Of a stretch of 8,678 bases of DNA, positions 1 through 6,170 are shown one piece after another. This DNA comes from Halanaerobiales bacterium. GTDB taxonomy: Bacteria > Bacillota > Halanaerobiia > Halanaerobiales > M55B127. Numbering within the stretch: the stretch's first letter is position 1; every line of letters begins with the position of its first letter. A program made the position numbers and the translations under genes. The notes beneath the pieces are model-generated. The model saw nothing but the letters and a program-made list of their open reading frames with translations. It searched no databases and was not told where the DNA came from. The stretch covers positions 1-8,678 of the forward strand of contig JAIPEV010000064.1 in assembly GCA_021736965.1 (NCBI GenBank). The letters are read 5' to 3'.

Positions 1-212
1 CGACAAAATATAGTAATCAGAAAAATAATAAACAAAGAAATTATGCTGAAACTATCTTAAAACTTTATGCTAGCAATAAAGACAAAGTAAAACCTGTATT
101 GTTTGAGTATTATAAAAAGAATAACATGAAAATTAAGAGTCCTAAAGATGTGAAAAAATTAAACAAACAGAAATCGTTGGAGCTATTAAAAGAAATTAAG
201 GAAGTGGTTTGA
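1..212 (+). CDS. 3' end of an unrecognised protein (partial)
   Basis: The reading frame is open from the left edge (first full codon at base 3) to the TGA at 210-212, giving the last 69 residues of a protein that begins outside the window. The visible part is strongly basic and predicted mostly helical, rich in Lys, Asn and Leu, and ends in a Lys/Leu-rich helix (about KLNKQKSLELLKEIKEVV). I do not recognise a family. A basic helical tail is common in phage DNA-binding and recombination proteins, but that is only a weak analogy. Its stop shares one base with the start of the next gene (TGATG), so the two are probably translationally coupled. The open frame and the overlap make it likely to be real. 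Confidence 0.65.
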   Translation, partial: TKYSNQKNNKQRNYAETILKLYASNKDKVKPVLFEYYKKNNMKIKSPKDVKKLNKQKSLELLKEIKEVV

Positions 213-379
213 TGACTAATAATAATCTAATTAAAGCACTCAAAGCTAAGCGAAATAAATATAAACATAAGCTGAGAGTTGCTAATAATGATATTGAGAT
301 TAACTTGTATAGAGAGATTATACATGATTTAGATAGAATAATACAACGGCATGAAGTTGTCGACAGTGTACCATATTAA
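212..379 (+). CDS. Small basic helical protein, unknown function
   Basis: A 55-residue protein that starts at an ATG overlapping the previous stop by one base (TGATG). An AAGGAAG ribosome binding site lies about seven bases upstream. The N-terminal half is strongly basic (KALKAKRNKYKHKLR), and the second half is an amphipathic segment with alternating charged and Ile/Leu residues (NLYREIIHDLDRIIQRH), so a helical hairpin or short coiled coil is plausible. There are no cysteines, membrane segment or known motif. No family is recognised. Coupling to the upstream gene, and the strong ribosome binding site of the next gene directly after its stop, support it as a real phage micro-ORF. Confidence 0.6.
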   Translation: MTNNNLIKALKAKRNKYKHKLRVANNDIEINLYREIIHDLDRIIQRHEVVDSVPY

Positions 380-390
380 GGAGGGGTAAT

Positions 391-636
391 GTGAAAATAT
401 CACATGAATTTGATAAAGCCAACAAAGAACAAGAAGATAAATTAGGTGGTTTACTTAGAAATATAAGCATAATAACCGAGGAATTAGCAGATGAATATTG
501 TTTAACCGAAGATGAAATGAGGGAGAAGATATATAAGGCTATTGCCATTTGGATTGGTGACTATGAAAAAAATTATTCACTGGAAGATAAAATAGAAGAT
601 GTGCTGATGACTGAAATGTTACCGGAAATAACATAG
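391..636 (+). CDS. Small acidic helical protein, unknown function
   Basis: An 81-residue protein starting at GTG. The start is fixed by AAGGAGGGG just upstream (378-386); the overlapping ATG at 389 runs straight into a stop. The product is acidic and predicted almost all helical, with dense Glu/Asp/Lys, one Cys (CLTEDEMREKIYKAIAIW) and no membrane or metal motif. No family is recognised. Codon use matches the neighbouring genes. After its TAG stop comes the motif CGGCGGTATTGTG, which recurs at the right end of the window. Confidence 0.65.
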   Translation: MKISHEFDKANKEQEDKLGGLLRNISIITEELADEYCLTEDEMREKIYKAIAIWIGDYEKNYSLEDKIEDVLMTEMLPEIT

Positions 637-649
637 CGGCGGTATTGTG
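637..649 (+). repeat. CGGCGGTATTGTG post-stop motif, copy 1
   Basis: This 13-base sequence follows the TAG stop of the upstream gene and is identical to bases 8666-8678, which lie eight bases after another stop. Here the left arm of the hairpin seen in the second copy is degenerate (ACATA instead of ACAATAC). A related form, CAATATCGGCGG, lies at 871-882, again just after a stop. I see three post-stop occurrences of the core in the window. The function is unknown. Confidence 0.5.
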
Positions 650-658
650 CAACTTAAA

Positions 659-667
659 AGGAAGGGG
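659..667 (+). promoter_or_regulatory. Ribosome binding site deciding a TTG start
   Basis: AGGAAGGGG sits six bases before a TTG at 674. It favours that TTG over the in-frame GTG at 647, which has no Shine-Dalgarno match and falls inside the repeated CGGCGGTATTGTG motif. Confidence 0.65.
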
Positions 668-673
668 TTAAAA

Positions 674-868
674 TTGATAAAAATAAAAATATTTAAAGAT
701 GATTGGAAAGATGATGATACAGTACCTAGTATAGAAAGTATGGTTGGAAAGGTTGTTGAAGCTGAAAAGATAGACAAACAAGGTTATGCGATTGTAGAAC
801 ATCCGCTGGGTGGCAAAACAGATATATACCCTAATGAATATGAGTTAATGCCAAACAATAAAAAATAA
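674..868 (+). CDS. Small protein, possible SH3-like barrel
   Basis: A 64-residue protein from the TTG at 674, chosen because AGGAAGGGG precedes it at good spacing; a GTG at 647 would add nine residues without a ribosome binding site. The acidic N-terminal part (FKDDWKDDDTVPSIESM) is followed by alternating strand-like segments (GKVVEAEKI, GYAIVEHPLGG, TDIYPNEYELM). That pattern, with turns at Gly and a C-terminal Glu-Tyr-Glu-Leu, resembles the small SH3/KOW-like barrels often found as phage micro-proteins. This is a structural impression, not a family assignment. It is the last gene before the terminator at 883-911. Confidence 0.6.
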   Translation: MIKIKIFKDDWKDDDTVPSIESMVGKVVEAEKIDKQGYAIVEHPLGGKTDIYPNEYELMPNNKK

Positions 869-870
869 AA

Positions 871-882
871 CAATATCGGCGG
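871..882 (+). repeat. CAATATCGGCGG post-stop motif, variant copy
   Basis: This follows the stop at 868 by two bases and differs from CAATACGGCGG (8661-8671) by one extra base. It continues directly into the terminator stem, so it may be part of a composite 3'-end element. Confidence 0.4.
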
Positions 883-911
883 ACTACCTCATAACGAGGT
901 AGTATTTTTTT
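883..911 (+). terminator. Rho-independent terminator
   Basis: A perfect 8-bp stem ACTACCTC/GAGGTAGT (883-890 with 896-903), a five-base loop ATAAC, then one A and seven T on the + strand (905-911). It lies 14 bases after the stop of the small gene ending at 868 and before the only long intergenic region. It should end the left transcript and insulate the replication operon. Confidence 0.85.
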
Positions 912-922
912 AACCAGTTAAG

Positions 923-965
923 AAATTTGCATATACTTACCTATTCTTATTATATGCAGAAATTT
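923..965. repeat. Imperfect inverted repeat, possible operator
   Basis: The left arm AAATTTGCATATA (923-935) is the reverse complement of TATATGCAGAAATTT (951-965) apart from a two-base bulge. The inner core TGCATATA/TATATGCA (928-935 and 951-958) is perfect. It overlaps the candidate promoter elements, as expected for a repressor or initiator binding site. An RNA hairpin is also possible, but the 15-base loop makes it weak. Confidence 0.45.
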
Positions 966-983
966 TTATAAGTATACATTGAA

Positions 984-1001
984 AATAAAATTAATTTTAT
1001 T
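984..1001. repeat. 18-bp perfect A/T palindrome before the initiator gene
   Basis: AATAAAATTAATTTTATT reads identically on both strands, with no loop. It ends one base before the AGGTGGTGAT ribosome binding site. A dyad at this place could be an operator for autoregulation. In RNA it could form a weak stem that ends right at the ribosome binding site. A/T-only palindromes arise by chance more often in such A/T-rich DNA, so the functional call is tentative. Confidence 0.45.
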
Positions 1002-1019
1002 AGGTGGTGATTAATATAA

Positions 1020-1808
1020 TTGCCCAACAACGGATGGATTTCACTTCATAGAAAAATACAAAATCACTGGATTTGGGATAATGAAGAAAAATTTGATAAA
1101 CGTTCAGCGTGGGTTGATATCTTGCTCATGGTAAACCACGAAAAAAGAAAAGTTAATTTAGGAAATGAATTATTAACTGTTGAAAGTGGAGAAAGAATTA
1201 CATCTGAAAGAAAATTAGCCAAAAGGTGGAATTGGTCTAGAACTAAAGTTAGAAATTTTCTTGATTTGTTAAAAAAAGATAATATGATTGAGTTTAATAA
1301 AATACCACAAAAAAGAACCAGGTTAAAGGTGCTTAATTACAGTGATTATCAGAATATAAAGAACCAGATAAAAACCAGTAAAAAACCAGAAGAAGACCAC
1401 AAAAGAACCAGCAAAGAACCACAAAAAGACCTAAACAATAATGATAATAATGATAATAAAATACATATACACGCAGATGAAATTGAAGAAATTTATAGCT
1501 GCTGGAAAGACTTATTATCAGATGTTAATAATGCTCGGTTAACTAAGAAAACTAAAAAATTGATAGCTACTAAACTTAAAAAGTGGGATAAAGAAGATAT
1601 AAAACAATCAATTAAAAATTATAATGAAATTTACCGTTCAGATTATTATTACTCACATAATTGGACTTTACAGAAATTTATTAAGCAAAGTAACGGAGCA
1701 ACAAGATTTCAGCCGGGTTTAGATCAAGAATACGATGGTGATATATGGAAAGATTATAAAAATAATCAGGATGAAGATAATACAGGGAAGAATTGGCAGG
1801 TGATGTAA
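1020..1808 (+). CDS. Phage replication initiator (DnaD-like / replisome organiser type)
   Basis: A 262-residue protein starting at TTG after GGTGGTGAT. The N-terminus (GWISLHRKIQNHWIWDN, residues 5-21) is characteristic of replication initiation proteins of Gram-positive phages. Residues about 57-92 (GERITSERKLAKRWNWSRTK onward) form a winged-helix DNA-binding segment. Residues 113-147 are a hydrophilic Lys/Glu/Asn linker whose DNA is a tandem iteron array. The C-terminal part (about 154-235, with NWTLQKFIKQ and RFQPG) resembles the helicase-loading or ssDNA-interacting end of such proteins. Known role of the family: bind the origin, melt it and recruit the helicase. The primase-helicase gene starts directly at the base after its stop, which fits. 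The exact subfamily is uncertain, but the initiator role is well supported by motif, iterons and context. Confidence 0.82.
   Translation: MPNNGWISLHRKIQNHWIWDNEEKFDKRSAWVDILLMVNHEKRKVNLGNELLTVESGERITSERKLAKRWNWSRTKVRNFLDLLKKDNMIEFNKIPQKRTRLKVLNYSDYQNIKNQIKTSKKPEEDHKRTSKEPQKDLNNNDNNDNKIHIHADEIEEIYSCWKDLLSDVNNARLTKKTKKLIATKLKKWDKEDIKQSIKNYNEIYRSDYYYSHNWTLQKFIKQSNGATRFQPGLDQEYDGDIWKDYKNNQDEDNTGKNWQVM
1312..1322 (+). repeat. Outlying iteron copy
   Basis: AAAGAACCAGG matches the first unit of the downstream array at ten of eleven bases. It lies 46 bases before that unit, so it is out of phase with the 11-bp spacing by two bases. It may be an accessory initiator site or chance. Confidence 0.35.
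1358..1434 (+). repeat. Seven 11-bp tandem iterons inside the initiator gene
   Basis: Units start at 1358, 1369, 1380, 1391, 1402, 1413 and 1424, with consensus AAARAACCAGA. The units read AAAGAACCAGA, TAAAAACCAGT, AAAAAACCAGA, AGAAGACCACA, AAAGAACCAGC, AAAGAACCACA and AAAAGACCTAA. The core ACC sits every 11 bases in all seven. Eleven is not a multiple of three, so the repeat falls in all three codon phases and is better explained by selection on DNA than on protein. At the 33-base level it produces an 11-residue peptide repeat (TSKKPEEDHKR, then TSKEPQKD). Iterons spaced about one helical turn apart inside an initiator gene are typical initiator binding sites. Confidence 0.82.
1358..1468. 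other. Predicted replication origin (iterons plus A/T-rich melting region)
   Basis: The 11-bp iterons (1358-1434) are followed at once by AATAATGAT repeated exactly twice (1437-1445 and 1446-1454) and AATAAAAT (1455-1462), almost pure A/T. Iterons next to an A/T-rich direct repeat, within the gene for the initiator, match the plan of the lambda origin inside gene O and of several Gram-positive phage origins. The array would be bound by the protein encoded here, and the A/T repeats would be the unwinding element. No replication data are available, so this is inference from architecture. Confidence 0.68.
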
Positions 1809-3623
1809 TTGAAATTATCACCACAAGAATTTGCTGATAAACATCTAGGAAAATATAAATTAAGTAATGGAAATATAATTACTGAATATTGTCCTTTTTG
1901 TAATGGCGGTCAGCATAATGATAAATGGACTTTTGGTGTTAGTTTAGATAATGGAGCATATAATTGTTTCCGTGGTAAGTGTGGAGCTAAAGGTTCTTTT
2001 TATGACTTGCATAAGCACTTCAATGAAAACTATGAATTTGATGATGATAAATATAATCAAAGCAATTACAGACATCATAAACCTAAGAAAAAAACATACA
2101 AAAAGCCTAAAGTAGATACCAATGAAGTAAATGATAAAATAAAAAAATATCTTAAAAAAAGATGTTTTTCAGTTGAAACTATTAATAAATGTGATATTAA
2201 AGAAAAAGATGGCAATGTAGTGTATGAATATTACAAAAACAAAGAATTAGTTTTAGTTAAATATAAGACACCTGATGATAAAAAGAAAATATGGTGTGAA
2301 AAAGGCGGGAAACCCGTATTATGGATGATGGATAAATGCAGCTATGATAAACCACTTATTATCACAGAAGGCGAATATGATGCTATGGCAGTTGTTGAGT
2401 CCGGATTTGATAATGTGGTGTCGGTACCGTTTGGTGCAAAAGATTATGATTGGATAGATCATTGTTGGAGTTTTCTTGAAAAGTTTAAAAAAATTATTAT
2501 ATGGTCTGATAATGATGAAGCTGGAAAAGAAATGAAAGAGGAAATTATTCCACGTTTAGGTAAATGGCGTTGTTATACTGTTAAATCTAAATACAAAGAC
2601 GCTAATATTCACTTATACAAAGATGGTAAAGAGTCAGTAAGAAAAGCCGTTGAAAATGCAGATGAAGTACCAATAGATAGAGTTATTAACTTAGCTGATG
2701 TAAAACAATTAGATTTATCAAAAATAGAAGCTAGTAAGTCTTTTTTAGGACAGCTTAACAAATTATTAGGCGGCTATATGATGGGATATATTTCAATCTG
2801 GACAGGAGCTAATGCCAGTGGTAAATCAACATATTTAAATTTAGAAATGTTAGAATCAATTCAGCAAGGTTATGGTGCTGGTGTTTATTCAGGAGAATTA
2901 AGAGAAGATCTCTTTCAATATTGGATTAATTTACAGGCAGCCGGTCCAGAACATTTTAGATCAAAAATGCATTCTATCAAAGAAGAAATGGTTCCTTATG
3001 TAAAAAAAGACGTAAGAAATAAAATTACTAATTGGTATAACAAAAAGTTATTTTATTATGACATTCAGGATACTTCAAAGCCTGAGAAAATATTAGAAGC
3101 ATTTGAAAATCTATACCGCAGATATGGCATTAAACAATTTTTTATAGATAATTTAATGACTATCGAATATGGTGGAAGTAAAAGCGAGTATTATCATAGG
3201 CAAAGTGGGTTTGTGACTAAATGCAAAAATTTTGCTAGCAGACTAAATGTTCATGTTCATATAGTAGCTCATCCTAAAAAACCAAAGAAGGGTGAGAGAA
3301 TAACTAAGGAAGACATTGCTGGATTATATGAAATAACAAATAAAGCCGATAATGTACTTGTTATGCATAGAATTGATGATGATAATAAAAAAGAGTTTCC
3401 TGAATCTATACAGGTTAAATTGAAGGAAGCTAAGGCTAAAGCTGATGATAATAAACCTGTAAATATTAATGCTATTGATATATTAAAATCTAGAATTTAT
3501 GGATGGCAGAAAGTAACTATACCGTTAGGATTTGAACCTAATACTAAAAGATTTTATCACTTTGAGAATGAACAAAAGAAATTTAAATCTTATGGCTGGG
3601 AGGATGATAACAATCTGGAGTAA
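1809..3623 (+). CDS. Primase-helicase, T7 gp4 / Twinkle-like
   Basis: A 604-residue protein with three parts. (1) An N-terminal zinc-binding domain with C28-x2-C31 and C53-x4-C58, as in primases. (2) A TOPRIM domain with the catalytic Glu in TEGEYDA (E187) and the acidic motif SDND (D234, D236). (3) A RecA-fold DnaB/Twinkle-type helicase with Walker A GANASGKST (333-341), a Walker B-like FFIDN (D447), and VHIVAHPKKP (His488), followed by NKADNVLVMHR, a signature of Twinkle-like helicases. It would unwind phage DNA and may lay primers at the fork. The zinc and TOPRIM residues are present, so primase activity is plausible but not proven. It starts at a TTG directly abutting the initiator stop, with AGGTGATG in front, so the two are probably coupled. 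The body is very A/T-rich. Confidence 0.92.
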   Translation: MKLSPQEFADKHLGKYKLSNGNIITEYCPFCNGGQHNDKWTFGVSLDNGAYNCFRGKCGAKGSFYDLHKHFNENYEFDDDKYNQSNYRHHKPKKKTYKKPKVDTNEVNDKIKKYLKKRCFSVETINKCDIKEKDGNVVYEYYKNKELVLVKYKTPDDKKKIWCEKGGKPVLWMMDKCSYDKPLIITEGEYDAMAVVESGFDNVVSVPFGAKDYDWIDHCWSFLEKFKKIIIWSDNDEAGKEMKEEIIPRLGKWRCYTVKSKYKDANIHLYKDGKESVRKAVENADEVPIDRVINLADVKQLDLSKIEASKSFLGQLNKLLGGYMMGYISIWTGANASGKSTYLNLEMLESIQQGYGAGVYSGELREDLFQYWINLQAAGPEHFRSKMHSIKEEMVPYVKKDVRNKITNWYNKKLFYYDIQDTSKPEKILEAFENLYRRYGIKQFFIDNLMTIEYGGSKSEYYHRQSGFVTKCKNFASRLNVHVHIVAHPKKPKKGERITKEDIAGLYEITNKADNVLVMHRIDDDNKKEFPESIQVKLKEAKAKADDNKPVNINAIDILKSRIYGWQKVTIPLGFEPNTKRFYHFENEQKKFKSYGWEDDNNLE

Positions 3624-3786
3624 ATGGCTAAGAACTATCCATAGTTTACGAGTTGAAAGTGATATGACTTACACAGAAGCTGCCGATGAATTGCGCAAAA
3701 TAGCAGATCACTATGATTGGTATGGAAAAACAAAGTTCAACGAGCAAGTCAACGATAGTTTAAAGGAGGATAGCAATGCAATGTGA
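3604..3786 (+). CDS. Small protein overlapping the primase-helicase end, unknown function
   Basis: A 60-residue protein if translation starts at the ATG at 3604, overlapping the end of the primase-helicase by 20 bases in another frame. The start is uncertain. GGGAGG touches the 3604 ATG with no spacing. The ATG at 3664 (40 residues) has only a weak GAAAGTGAT. No better start lies between, so coupling to the upstream stop is likely. The product has a Trp/Arg-rich N-terminus (WSKWLRTIHSLR) and a helical core (YTEAADELRKIADHYDWYGK). No family is recognised. Its end overlaps the next gene by 11 bases, and the next gene's ribosome binding site is inside it. Confidence 0.6.
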   Translation: MITIWSKWLRTIHSLRVESDMTYTEAADELRKIADHYDWYGKTKFNEQVNDSLKEDSNAM

Positions 3787-3940
3787 AGTATGTGGCAAAC
3801 GAACGAATAACAAGATAATGTGTAATGATTGTGCAGATGCTATTTCAGCAGTTAAAGGTGACGATAAATACTGGTGGCTAAATATTGATCAGAAAATGTA
3901 CAAGCCAGATTATAAGTGTGGCAGGGTTAGAGAAGTTTAA
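3776..3940 (+). CDS. Small zinc-knuckle protein, unknown function
   Basis: A 54-residue protein with a near-ideal ribosome binding site (AAAGGAGGAT, 3762-3771) four bases before its ATG. The N-terminus has two CxxC pairs, C3-x2-C6 and C16-x2-C19, enough to bind one zinc ion. They are followed by an acidic/aromatic stretch (DDKYWWLNIDQKMYKPDY), a lone C49 and a basic tail. Such micro zinc fingers are common in phage early regions, where they often bind DNA or host proteins; no specific function can be read here. It overlaps the preceding gene by 11 bases and is followed after 11 bases by the helicase-methyltransferase gene, so it is part of the replication operon. Confidence 0.72.
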   Translation: MQCEVCGKRTNNKIMCNDCADAISAVKGDDKYWWLNIDQKMYKPDYKCGRVREV

Positions 3941-3951
3941 GGAGGGGTAAA

Positions 3952-6156
3952 TTGGAATATTACGAGTTTTTACAACAAAAAAAGCTAACGACAGAAGCTG
4001 TGGGAATTGATGTAAACGAAGATGAAATCAATCCACAGCTTTTTGATTTTCAGAAAGACATAGTAAGATGGGCGTTAAAAAAAGGCAGAGCTGCTATATT
4101 TGCGGACACAGGACTAGGTAAAACACCTATGCAGCTTGAATGGTCAAAGCATATACACGGGGAAACAGGAGGAAGTATATTAATATTAGCACCATTGGCA
4201 GTAGCAGAACAGACAGTCGGAGAAGGTGTTAAGTTTGGTATTGAAGTTAATCACTGTCATAGTCAAGATGATGTGGTTAATGGTATTAATATAACAAATT
4301 ACGAAAAGTTGCATAAATTTAATCCAAAGGAATTTAAAGCAGTTGTGTTAGATGAAAGCAGTATTTTAAAGTCATATACTAGCAAAACACGAAATAAGAT
4401 AATTAACTTATTTAAACATACTGAATACAAATTAGCTTGCACTGCAACACCTTCACCTAATGACTACAAAGAGTTAGGTAACCACAGTCAATTTTTAAAC
4501 ATCATGACACGTGGTGAAATGCTAGGTATGTTTTTTGTGCATGATGGTAGCAGGACAAGCCAATGGAGATTGAAGGGGCATGCTGAAAATGAATTTTGGA
4601 AATGGGTATCAAACTGGGCGGTGATGGTCAAGAAACCAGAAGACTTAGGTTATGAAAATGATGAATTTGACTTACCACCACTTAGAAAGCATAGTATCGT
4701 ATTAGAACCAGAAGAAACACCAGATAATACTTTGTTTCATGTGGCTGCTGAAAGTTTGATGGATAGACGTAGGGCAAGACGTGAAACTATTGCTGAAAGG
4801 ACAGATAAAGCGGCCAAAATAGTCAACAATACAGACGATACCTGGATAATATGGTGTAACTTGAATGACGAAAGTAGTGAGTTAACGAAAAAAATACCTG
4901 AAGCCGTGGAGATACAGGGTTCGCATAGCCAAGAAGTCAAAGAACAACGAATGAAAGATTTTACCAATGGTGATATAAGGGTGTTAGTCACGAAGCCGAG
5001 TATAGCCGGGTTTGGAATGAACTGGCAGCATTGTAATAACGTTGCTTTTGTGGGGTTGTCAGATAGTTATGAACAATTTTATCAAGCTATTAGGCGCTGT
5101 TGGAGGTTTGGCCAGAAAAATCCAGTTGATGTTTATATTATAACTTCGAAATTGGAGGGGAATGTATTAGATAACATTGAAAGGAAGGAGGAACAGGCAC
5201 AGAAAATGGCAGTTAACATGATAGAACACACGAAAAAGTTACAGATAGATAATTTAAGAGGCAGCAGAACAGACAGGATGAGGTATAAGGAAGAATATGA
5301 GCAAGGCAAGGACTGGAAGTATTATTTGGGTGACAGTGTAGAAATTATACAAAAATTTGATAACGGGAGTATTGATTACACTATATTCAGCCCACCTTTT
5401 GAGGACTTGTATACTTATACTAACAGCGAAAGAGATATGGGTAACTGTAAAGGGGAGGAAGAATTTAAAAAGCACTTTAAATTTTTAGTAAGTGAGTTGT
5501 TTAGAGTAACTAAGCCGGGTAGGTTATTATCCTTCCACTGCATGAACTTACCAACGACAAAAGCTTTTGATGGTGTAATAGGCATTAAGGATTTCAGGGG
5601 TACGCTTATACAGCTATTCAAGAGTGAGGGGTGGATATTTCATTCAGAGGTATGTATTTGGAAAGATCCAGTTGTGGCTATGCAACGGACAAAAGCATTA
5701 GGATTGCTTTACCGACAGCTTAAAAAAGATAGTGCTATGAGCCGGCAAGGGATACCTGATTATTTAATAACCATGAGGAAGCCGGGAAACAATCCCGAGC
5801 CTGTCGGACATAAACCTGATGATTTCCCGCTTGATGATTGGCGCAACATAGCAAGTCCTGTATGGACTGATATTAACCAGTCTAACACGTTGCAGTATCG
5901 TTCTGCACGTGATGACAAAGATGAAAAACATATTTGTCCGTTGCAGCTTGATGTTATCGAGAGAGGACTGAGGTTGTGGAGCAATGAAGGAGAAACTGTT
6001 TTTGATCCATTTGGTGGTATTGCGAGCACAGGTTATCAGTCATTGAAGATGAATAGAAAATTTATTGGTATTGAGTTAAAAGAGTCTTACTGGCAGCAAG
6101 GGGTTAAAAATTTAAAGTTAGCAAATAAAGAAAAACGACAGATGTCATTATTTTAA
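3952..6156 (+). CDS. SNF2-like helicase fused to a DNA methyltransferase
   Basis: A 734-residue fusion. Residues about 25-430 are a superfamily 2 SNF2/DEAD-like motor: FDFQ (31-34), Walker A ADTGLGKT (51-58), motif II LDESS (D134, E135; Ser-Ser instead of the usual Ala-His), motif III TATPSPND (164-171), motif V around SIAGFGMNW and motif VI QAIRRCWRFGQ (378-388). Residues about 457-725 are an amino-methyltransferase of the beta order: catalytic SPPF (480-483) first, cofactor-binding DPFGG (685-689) near the end. SPPF favours N4-cytosine methylation, but N6-adenine cannot be excluded. No nuclease domain is present, so it is not a complete type ISP restriction enzyme. The likely role is modification of phage DNA as it is copied, against host restriction. 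The C-terminus is QMSLF, a beta-clamp-binding type peptide. Start: TTG after AAGGAGGGG. The gene is visibly less A/T-rich than the primase-helicase. Confidence 0.92.
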   Translation: MEYYEFLQQKKLTTEAVGIDVNEDEINPQLFDFQKDIVRWALKKGRAAIFADTGLGKTPMQLEWSKHIHGETGGSILILAPLAVAEQTVGEGVKFGIEVNHCHSQDDVVNGINITNYEKLHKFNPKEFKAVVLDESSILKSYTSKTRNKIINLFKHTEYKLACTATPSPNDYKELGNHSQFLNIMTRGEMLGMFFVHDGSRTSQWRLKGHAENEFWKWVSNWAVMVKKPEDLGYENDEFDLPPLRKHSIVLEPEETPDNTLFHVAAESLMDRRRARRETIAERTDKAAKIVNNTDDTWIIWCNLNDESSELTKKIPEAVEIQGSHSQEVKEQRMKDFTNGDIRVLVTKPSIAGFGMNWQHCNNVAFVGLSDSYEQFYQAIRRCWRFGQKNPVDVYIITSKLEGNVLDNIERKEEQAQKMAVNMIEHTKKLQIDNLRGSRTDRMRYKEEYEQGKDWKYYLGDSVEIIQKFDNGSIDYTIFSPPFEDLYTYTNSERDMGNCKGEEEFKKHFKFLVSELFRVTKPGRLLSFHCMNLPTTKAFDGVIGIKDFRGTLIQLFKSEGWIFHSEVCIWKDPVVAMQRTKALGLLYRQLKKDSAMSRQGIPDYLITMRKPGNNPEPVGHKPDDFPLDDWRNIASPVWTDINQSNTLQYRSARDDKDEKHICPLQLDVIERGLRLWSNEGETVFDPFGGIASTGYQSLKMNRKFIGIELKESYWQQGVKNLKLANKEKRQMSLF
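6139..6153 (+). other. Codons for C-terminal clamp-binding-type peptide QMSLF
   Basis: The last five residues of the helicase-methyltransferase are Gln-Met-Ser-Leu-Phe, following a basic KEKR stretch. This fits the pentapeptide by which bacterial polymerases, MutS and other proteins bind the beta clamp (consensus close to QL[S/D]LF). The clamp gene lies two genes downstream. Confidence 0.65.
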
Positions 6157-6170
6157 GGAGGTGTACAAAA

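Larger units (their letters stand above)
912..1019 (+). promoter_or_regulatory. Control region of the replication operon
   Basis: This 108-base A/T-rich gap between the terminator and the initiator gene is the longest non-coding stretch in the window. A candidate sigma-A-like promoter is TTGCAT (927-932) with a weak -10 near 948-955 (TATTAT or TTATAT, depending on spacing). Neither is a good consensus, so the promoter call rests mainly on position. The region also holds an imperfect inverted repeat (923-965) and an 18-bp perfect palindrome (984-1001). The ribosome binding site GGTGGTGAT (1003-1011) precedes the TTG start at 1020 and matches the anti-Shine-Dalgarno complement GGAGGTGAT at eight of nine bases. 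Confidence 0.5.

Noticed and set aside
647..673. Upstream GTG start for the gene ending at 868
   Set aside because: There is no Shine-Dalgarno match before it and it lies in the repeated CGGCGGTATTGTG motif; the TTG at 674 has AGGAAGGGG.
1358..1434. Short regular repeats as a CRISPR array
   Set aside because: The units are 11 bp, directly tandem, without spacers, and lie inside an intact coding sequence, so iterons explain them better.
2305..2320. Small hairpin CGGGAAACCCG inside the primase-helicase gene
   Set aside because: It is a four-base stem with a three-base loop in coding sequence and no T-run, so it is not convincing as a terminator or frameshift signal.
4737..6029. Minus-strand open frames opposite the methyltransferase gene
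   Set aside because: They lie opposite a well-supported gene with full domain motifs, show no ribosome binding context, and look like composition shadows. The same holds for the minus-strand frames near 318-548, 6472-6768 and 7189-7404.
3952..6156. Helicase-methyltransferase as a type ISP restriction enzyme
   Set aside because: The helicase motifs begin near residue 30, leaving no room for an N-terminal nuclease, and no separate nuclease gene is visible.
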